Origin: Reticulitermes lucifugus | Taxonomy: Eukaryota > Arthropoda > Insecta > Blattodea > Rhinotermitidae | Reading direction: 5' to 3' | Assembly (NCBI GenBank): GCA_026260175.1 | Contig: JAKCWW010000375.1 | Location: forward strand, 53,493-117,492 | Length of the DNA stretch: 64,000 nt | Shown here: piece by piece, positions 58,516 to 64,000 of the stretch | Layout of the letters: each line of letters starts with the position of its first letter | Position numbering within the stretch: the first letter of the stretch is position 1 | Position numbers and translations under genes: made by a program | The notes under the pieces: model-generated | Seen by the model: the letters and a program-made list of their open reading frames with translations, nothing else | Told to the model about the DNA's origin: nothing | Database searches by the model: none

Positions 58516-61004
58516 CATACATACACACACATAAACACAACAACCTACTTTAATAACCAGCTTACACTTTGAGAAGAAAACCCAGTATGTGGTTTTGTTA
58601 CTAATTGGAGTATAACACTCTCAAAGGAGCTAGTTTTAGCGTCACAATTCTGACTCCTCCGTTCCGTAACAAAGCAATCATTTGAACAGTACTGTACAGT
58701 TGGCCTACGGATCGGCATATGGGTTCTTACATGTTTACATTTTACCTCTTCTACTCTAGCGGTTCAGGAGCTTTTGGACAGTACGGCAATTTTCTGAAAG
58801 CACTTCCAATAATAGATTTTATTTTCGTACATTAATAGGTGGCCTGAATAGATTATTGGATATTTGGATGTTTGGATGGCCAGCTTAGTGGATGAATAAT
58901 TGCACGAATGAATGCAGATAAAGTGGATAGCCTGTTCACATGTGAGATATCACTTAAATATTACTGATCTATAATTACTGTAAGAGAGAATTTAAAACGT
59001 TATCTCAAAATAATAAATTTTATTTAAATTTCTTAAAGAATTAATATATTTTAATCTAAGGTAGGCCTTAAATAACTTCAAGAAAATGGAAGATACGAAA
59101 GATAAGAAAGTCTGCTTGTGATTCCAAAGTCTGAAACGAATGGTGTTAATAGAATTTTAAAATAGGCAGAAATACAAACACAAACTCAAGATGAAAATGC
59201 TCACTTAAATTGTTTATGAAAAATATTTAGGTTCTTTATCAGCGTTACCTGCAAGCTTCTGCAAACGTAAACAACATTTCGTACTTACACGCGTTTCAAA
59301 TTTCTGACACCCGGAATGCTGTATTCTGCGCACAGCCTCCCCCCCCCCCCNGTAAAAAAACATTGTGCTAAAGAATAAAATTCCTGAAAATATACGCCTA
59401 AATGTTTGCTTTAAAATAGTCATTTGAATATGTCTAATTTGAATAAGGAAGCTTTGTTTGTGCTTAATTCTTCTGGAGGTGATCAGTTGATTCTGATGCC
59501 TTTCTACTTATCTTACTTCATTCTATCATATCAAACATGACAAGTAACGGCACTTTTTCACTTCCAACTTGACTTTTCAGCCAAACAATTCCTGCCGATT
59601 TTTCGCGACTGTTACTATAGACTAACGGAAAATTAGTCCAATTCTTAATACAGCCTTGGACCGTTACAAGGTTAATGGAATTAAAGTGCAAATGTTATAT
59701 TCTCCATTTTAACAACCTGAAGATTAAAATTCATGCTCTGAATTTCCGTTCATTATTGTAGTTCACACTCGGACACTTCATGTTTCGACAACAAAATTTC
59801 GAATAATAAGAAATAATGTTTCACGGTGATTCTCGAAACAATCACATGCACCAATTGAGCAAATGCTTTAGCAAATTAAAATCGAGACCAATTTTAATAA
59901 GAATAATAACATGACGGTAACATGTAGAACGAGTTACACTTATGTAATAAGTTAAATATCGTTATTAAGATATTATTGTACCGCTAGACAACTAAGAGTC
60001 CAAGCAAATATATAATATTGCATTCAATTTTATTTCTAGTTTACATTCAAGTTACACTGAAATTTGTTAAAGCACTCTCTTACACACTTGCTTCCTTGTT
60101 ACGTCATTTTATTTTCTTTCCATGAAACGTTGTTTTAAGTTGAGCTCTGCTCAGTCGTTCGTCTACCAAATAAACAGCCCCTTCCCCCTTTAAGCGACAA
60201 AGTGAGCACCTGTTAGACGGATTTGTTCTACTTAATTGCCTATTAACCTAGAAGTACAGTAATGGTTACACACGCACACAATGCATCACATCACAGAAAG
60301 TAACTCTCATGACGCTTAGTTTATTTATCGCAAATGCCGGAAATGTCAATGTCTTCAATGCTATTAACAAAATCGATACAGCAGAAGACTTAATGTCTTC
60401 ATCGCAAGCACGTTGCAATTCCTCAAAAGGTTTCAGACGATCTCCGTGGAGGCAAGAATTTGTAGGGAAGATGTGCAATAGAGTAGAATCAGGCAAGGTC
60501 TACCAGCAGGTCGTCAACAAAGTTAGGATACATGAACAATCCCCAGGAGATGTTTCATTTTTTTCTTACTCTCACGTCTAACTCGGCTGGTCTCTGCAGT
60601 ACGGACGCCAAACTCCCAGATAATTTCAACCATCTCAAGTCAAATTCGTCATACGGCTGTCCCCGAGTTAAAGGAATGAATAGAGTAGAGTACGACACTG
60701 ATTTAAATGAAAATTTTCCTTCAATAATGTTACATACTGAACTATGCTGTCTGTATTTGAGTGACTGCCGTATAAAAATACAAAGTAGCCAACACTCCCT
60801 CCAAACCTGAATTCATCTACAGAATCTGACGTCGCAAATATTTGGCAGAATTGCTGCTGCCTATTCTGGAATACCAAGGCCCAAATCCTAATCCAAGATA
60901 GTATAATACATTAGAAAACAACAGCTTTCTTCCACATCCATTCCAATTTATTTTTCACTGAACATCCTATCATTCAGTGCTCTATTCCTGCCCCCGCCCC
61001 CACA
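58516..61004. other. Gene-free stretch
   Basis: A poly-C run with an N lies at 59338-59351. Frames at 60266-60877 on both strands overlap each other and carry no recognised domain. Confidence 0.45.
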
Positions 61005-61262
61005 ATGCCTCGACAGCCACTCCTGGGCCAGGGACTCTCATTGTCGAGGCTTAGCAGTCACACTCGGTTAGGCACACCACATGGGCTGGTCACTCGTCAC
61101 CATGGACGAGTGACCAGCCCGCCTCAGAGACCTCTATTCAAAAACAAACAACACTCACAAGAGACAGATATCCATGACCCCGGCGGGATTCGAACCCAAA
61201 ATCTCATCTAGCGAGCAGCCGCATACCCACGCCTTAGACTGCGCGGCCATTGGGATCGGCTT
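61005..61262 (-). mobile_element. tRNA-Leu/Ser-like SINE, family C, good copy
   Basis: From 61260 down, the A-box region is TGGCCGCGCAGTCTAAGGC (complement of 61231-61249) and the B box is GGTTCGAATCCC (complement of 61185-61196). The spacing fits a long-variable-arm tRNA. The body matches the 46.2-kb copy ('caacactcacaa', 'gacagatatccatgaccccg', 'cctcgacagcc'). Inside lies a 16-bp perfect inverted repeat (61083-61098 with 61105-61120), which the 46.2-kb copy does not preserve. Confidence 0.85.
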
Positions 61263-63694
61263 CAGTGCTCTATAATGTAAATAAACTTTTCAACATTAAT
61301 TAAATCAAGAAGAAAAAGAAATAACATTCTTATTCAGTAAGACACCACAGATCTATTATGGAACATAAAGTCGATTGTTTTTGGTCCTGCTTTAATTTCC
61401 TTGTTCACCCAGGCAAAGGCTGAGACAGTACCTCAAATATGTAAATGTTAGTCCTTGCCACATTTTTCTATTTTATTATCTACTATAATTGACCAAGTCT
61501 TTAATATGCAATCCGCATAGGAAATAAAACACATTTACATAAACCAGTAAAACTTTCCTGTATGTACACGACCAAAAAATGCACGTGAATTCCTGTTGAA
61601 TTATTAACACAATTTGTCATATTTCGTATAGTTTTGCCAAATCATTTAGACGGACAGGAAATAAATACTTGCATTTTCTGAAATGTATATTCCAAAAGGA
61701 GTAAGAATGAAAGTGTAACTTTTCTCAACAGAGAAAACTGATGTTCGTAAAATTTCGGAGAATAACATAAATTAAAATTATACATTTGAACTGTGAAACT
61801 TCAAGTAAAATACTTCATCTTTTCATCTATTGTTTGTATTTTAACATGTTGACTGATTAGTAGCTTAAGATAATTCTAAGCACACTGTTTCAGATATTGA
61901 ACGCATTATTTTCCACATACATATATTTAAAAATGTTCTGATAGAATATATTTTGTTTATCTACAGTCAGTGGCGCGGGTTTAGTACACACTTCTGAGGA
62001 AGCACTGTTGTTGTTTACATCTTACAATTCCATTATCCAAAGTTTTTTTCAGGCCGCTTACAAAGCATTAAATTCAAGATTAATACCAACAATAAAAATA
62101 AAAACGGTATGGGCAAATCTAAAATCCTTCGCAATGTAACTTCCGTAACTGAATATAAAATTTTACAGCTTAACATTTCTCTTCGTCCCCCATAAACTAA
62201 AATGCATAAGGAGTGACAAATTTTAAGTAACAAGGATTTTTACAAAATTGTTTTAATATTATTTTATACTTGCCATCACTTTGTGGAAAAAAGTAACACA
62301 TACGTTTATAAAAATATGCGGAATGTGTTTGTATTACACATATTGTACTTTATTTCATAGATATAATGCCGCCCAAAAACAATAATCCTGAATCTGTAAT
62401 GTAATTCAGCCCAACACATTTCGATCCTAGAACAAACATTCGGTGAACATGTTACAAAATTACGAAACTTTCTGTAATGTTTTTTTGTTTTATTTCTGAA
62501 AGTGTGTTTATAAGTTACTTCTAATTTCCAATTCCATAACTTACTTGCGATAAACAATGAAAATTCTTAAAAATATCTTTACATTTTACAAATATGCGAC
62601 CGAAAATTTCAAAACGGCATAACTTACTTTAAATTTATGGCTAATACATAGCTGTATGGAAGACAAAAAACGATATATCAATCTTAAATAAGAAGCCCAT
62701 ATCATATAGGCGACTTCAAGAATTGTGCAGCCTAAACTAATTTCTTACAAATAATAACATTCATTCAGTTTCGGTACAGTGTTGTGCACTGCAAATAAAG
62801 CAGTCCTTATAGAATAGCCAAGAAGCAAGCGTTGTATCGGTTCTCGAGGCTTTCCTAGAAGAGTACTATCTTCGATTTCTTAACACGATATTGTGGCTTT
62901 TGGAGTATAGGCCTATGGCAGAAACACTTACGTGCTTCCAGATAACAATAGAGAATCTCACAGGGGATACAAGAAGGTTCCATTTACCATACTGCAAATC
63001 CTGCTCAGTCCGAGTGGCAGATGCTGTGTATCCACCTACTCTGAAGCCTTCAACAAAGAAAATACTGGACTTTGTAACCCAGAGGTATAAGGCATCGCTT
63101 TATATGCGGCCACATTCAAGAGCAGTTCCACATACCGGTGCCTATTTTATTTAAGTGTATAATAAAGCAAAGATGCACAGTTTATTATTCCAAAGTGAAA
63201 GGAAAATTGTGTACAAAATGTAGTCAATATCCGGTAACACAAACCAAAACTTCTATGAGATAAAACGTAGGCCTCCACTTGAAACAGCCCGGAGGTAGAT
63301 GCGTCTAAGACCCGTTAGCAAATCCTGGTTTACAGAACTACACTGCAATTTCCGTATAATGTAAATATTTTCGATATATAAATAGCATTATTCTCAGACG
63401 TGACAATTAACGTTCCAAAAGCTGTTTGTCTTAATATTCTACAAAAAATTTTAATTTCAAGTTCCGGACTGCCCGCACACATCAGTTTTCTAATTAACCA
63501 TTCGCAGAGTTCTAATTTGTACGAACATAAGTTCGTGTGTCCATTTGTCTTTCATCTCTTTTAGAACTGAATGGGTTAACTGAAATTTAATTTTAAATCA
63601 TTCTCTCAGAACAAAAAATGTTTTCAAAATGTTTAAGAAAAAAAGGCGCCATAATTATTGTGTGTTCTCTAATGTGTGATTATCAAAAAGCAAA
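61263..63694. other. Gene-free AT-rich stretch
   Basis: The frame at 62891-63154 (87 codons) has no recognised family or splice signals. 'gtaggcctccacttgaaaca' at about 63268 resembles the 'ggcctccacttcaaca' block of the 6.4-kb hairpin element, but too briefly to call. Confidence 0.45.
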
Positions 63695-63892
63695 ATTCAA
63701 TTTCTGACCGACCCAGCCTCGTGTAAAATTGGTACCGGGTCACTTTCCCGGAGGTAAAGCCGACGGGCGTGACCTCGACCACCCACCCGCATTCAGCTCC
63801 TAGGTTAGAGAAGGAGTATATCTATTATGTCTACTCCCCCTCTGGGCCTTCATAGCTTGTTCTGGGGTGAACTTTACCTTTACTTTACTTCA
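63695..63892 (+). mobile_element. Family A SINE, 5'-truncated
   Basis: Begins 'tgaccgacccagcctcgtgt' and continues 'aaattggtaccgggtcactt', 'tcccggaggtaaagccgacg', 'accacccacccgcattcagc' and 'ctccccctctgggccttcat', ending 'gaactttacctttacttt'. The middle and tail are close to the 29.3-kb copy; the tRNA-like head is missing. Confidence 0.85.
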
Positions 63893-64000
63893 AAATTCAC
63901 CAACATGTTTACACTTTTTCAATTGTCTTATCTTTGCATGAAATCCAGAATTGCCATGGCAAAAGCAGCATTCAACAAGAAGAAAAATCTTTTCACCAGC

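Noticed and set aside
1-64000. CRISPR array, operon or bacterial gene content
   Set aside because: No regularly spaced identical repeats with unique spacers, no ribosome-binding-site-led gene runs, and many eukaryotic SINEs. The DNA is not prokaryotic.

Overview
The window looks like AT-rich insect nuclear DNA, intergenic or deep intronic. No complete conventional protein-coding gene can be read in it. Polymerase III (tRNA-derived) SINE remnants of three distinct families are dense, and mariner/IS630-type transposase pseudogenes, long-arm hairpin elements, microsatellites and one N-gapped GC-rich minisatellite are also present. The commonest SINE (A/B-box head, a middle with 'ggtaccgggtc...gtaaagcggcc', and a 3' tail ending in 'actttacctttacct') reminds me of sequence common in cockroach (Blattodea, Periplaneta-like) assemblies. 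That species guess comes from memory and is not verified.

Layout. 0-7 kb: a 41-bp tandem repeat (0.95-1.1 kb), a decayed SINE (family B), an ACT-rich triplet tract, and two related long-arm hairpin elements (4.4 and 5.9-6.5 kb). 7-15 kb: four family A SINE copies and one well-preserved family B SINE (13.2 kb). 15-18 kb: TG/TA microsatellite, a 112-bp near-perfect hairpin, and two adjacent broken transposase pseudogenes on the minus strand. 18-27 kb: mostly featureless, with small tandem repeats, a second readable family B SINE (24.7 kb) and a 534-bp MITE with 135-bp terminal inverted repeats and TA target-site duplication (26.7-27.2 kb). 27-30 kb: a cluster of hairpin elements and a well-preserved family A SINE. 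30-43 kb: largely featureless, with two weak coding candidates (33.7 and 38.9 kb). 43-45 kb: a GC-rich island made of a 96-bp tandem array around a 319-base assembly gap plus an 82-bp duplication. 45-64 kb: further SINE copies of all families, a candidate exon (50.7-51.0 kb), purine-rich blocks and a LINE-like 3' tail (55.1 kb).

The most notable signal is a structural motif shared by many of the otherwise dissimilar hairpin elements: CUGANGA, one extra base, a helix, GAAA, a short palindrome, then bases complementary to those just before CUGANGA. This is the layout of a hammerhead ribozyme with a short helix III, except that every legible copy carries one extra nucleotide between the CUGANGA core and helix II. 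Helix I changes between element families (UUUAUAC/GUAUAAA, AAACCC/GGGUUU, CCC/GGG) while remaining paired, which argues for selection on a fold at the time these elements were active.

No functional interplay between protein genes can be described, because none is securely present. The window is best read as a fossil bed of non-autonomous mobile elements.
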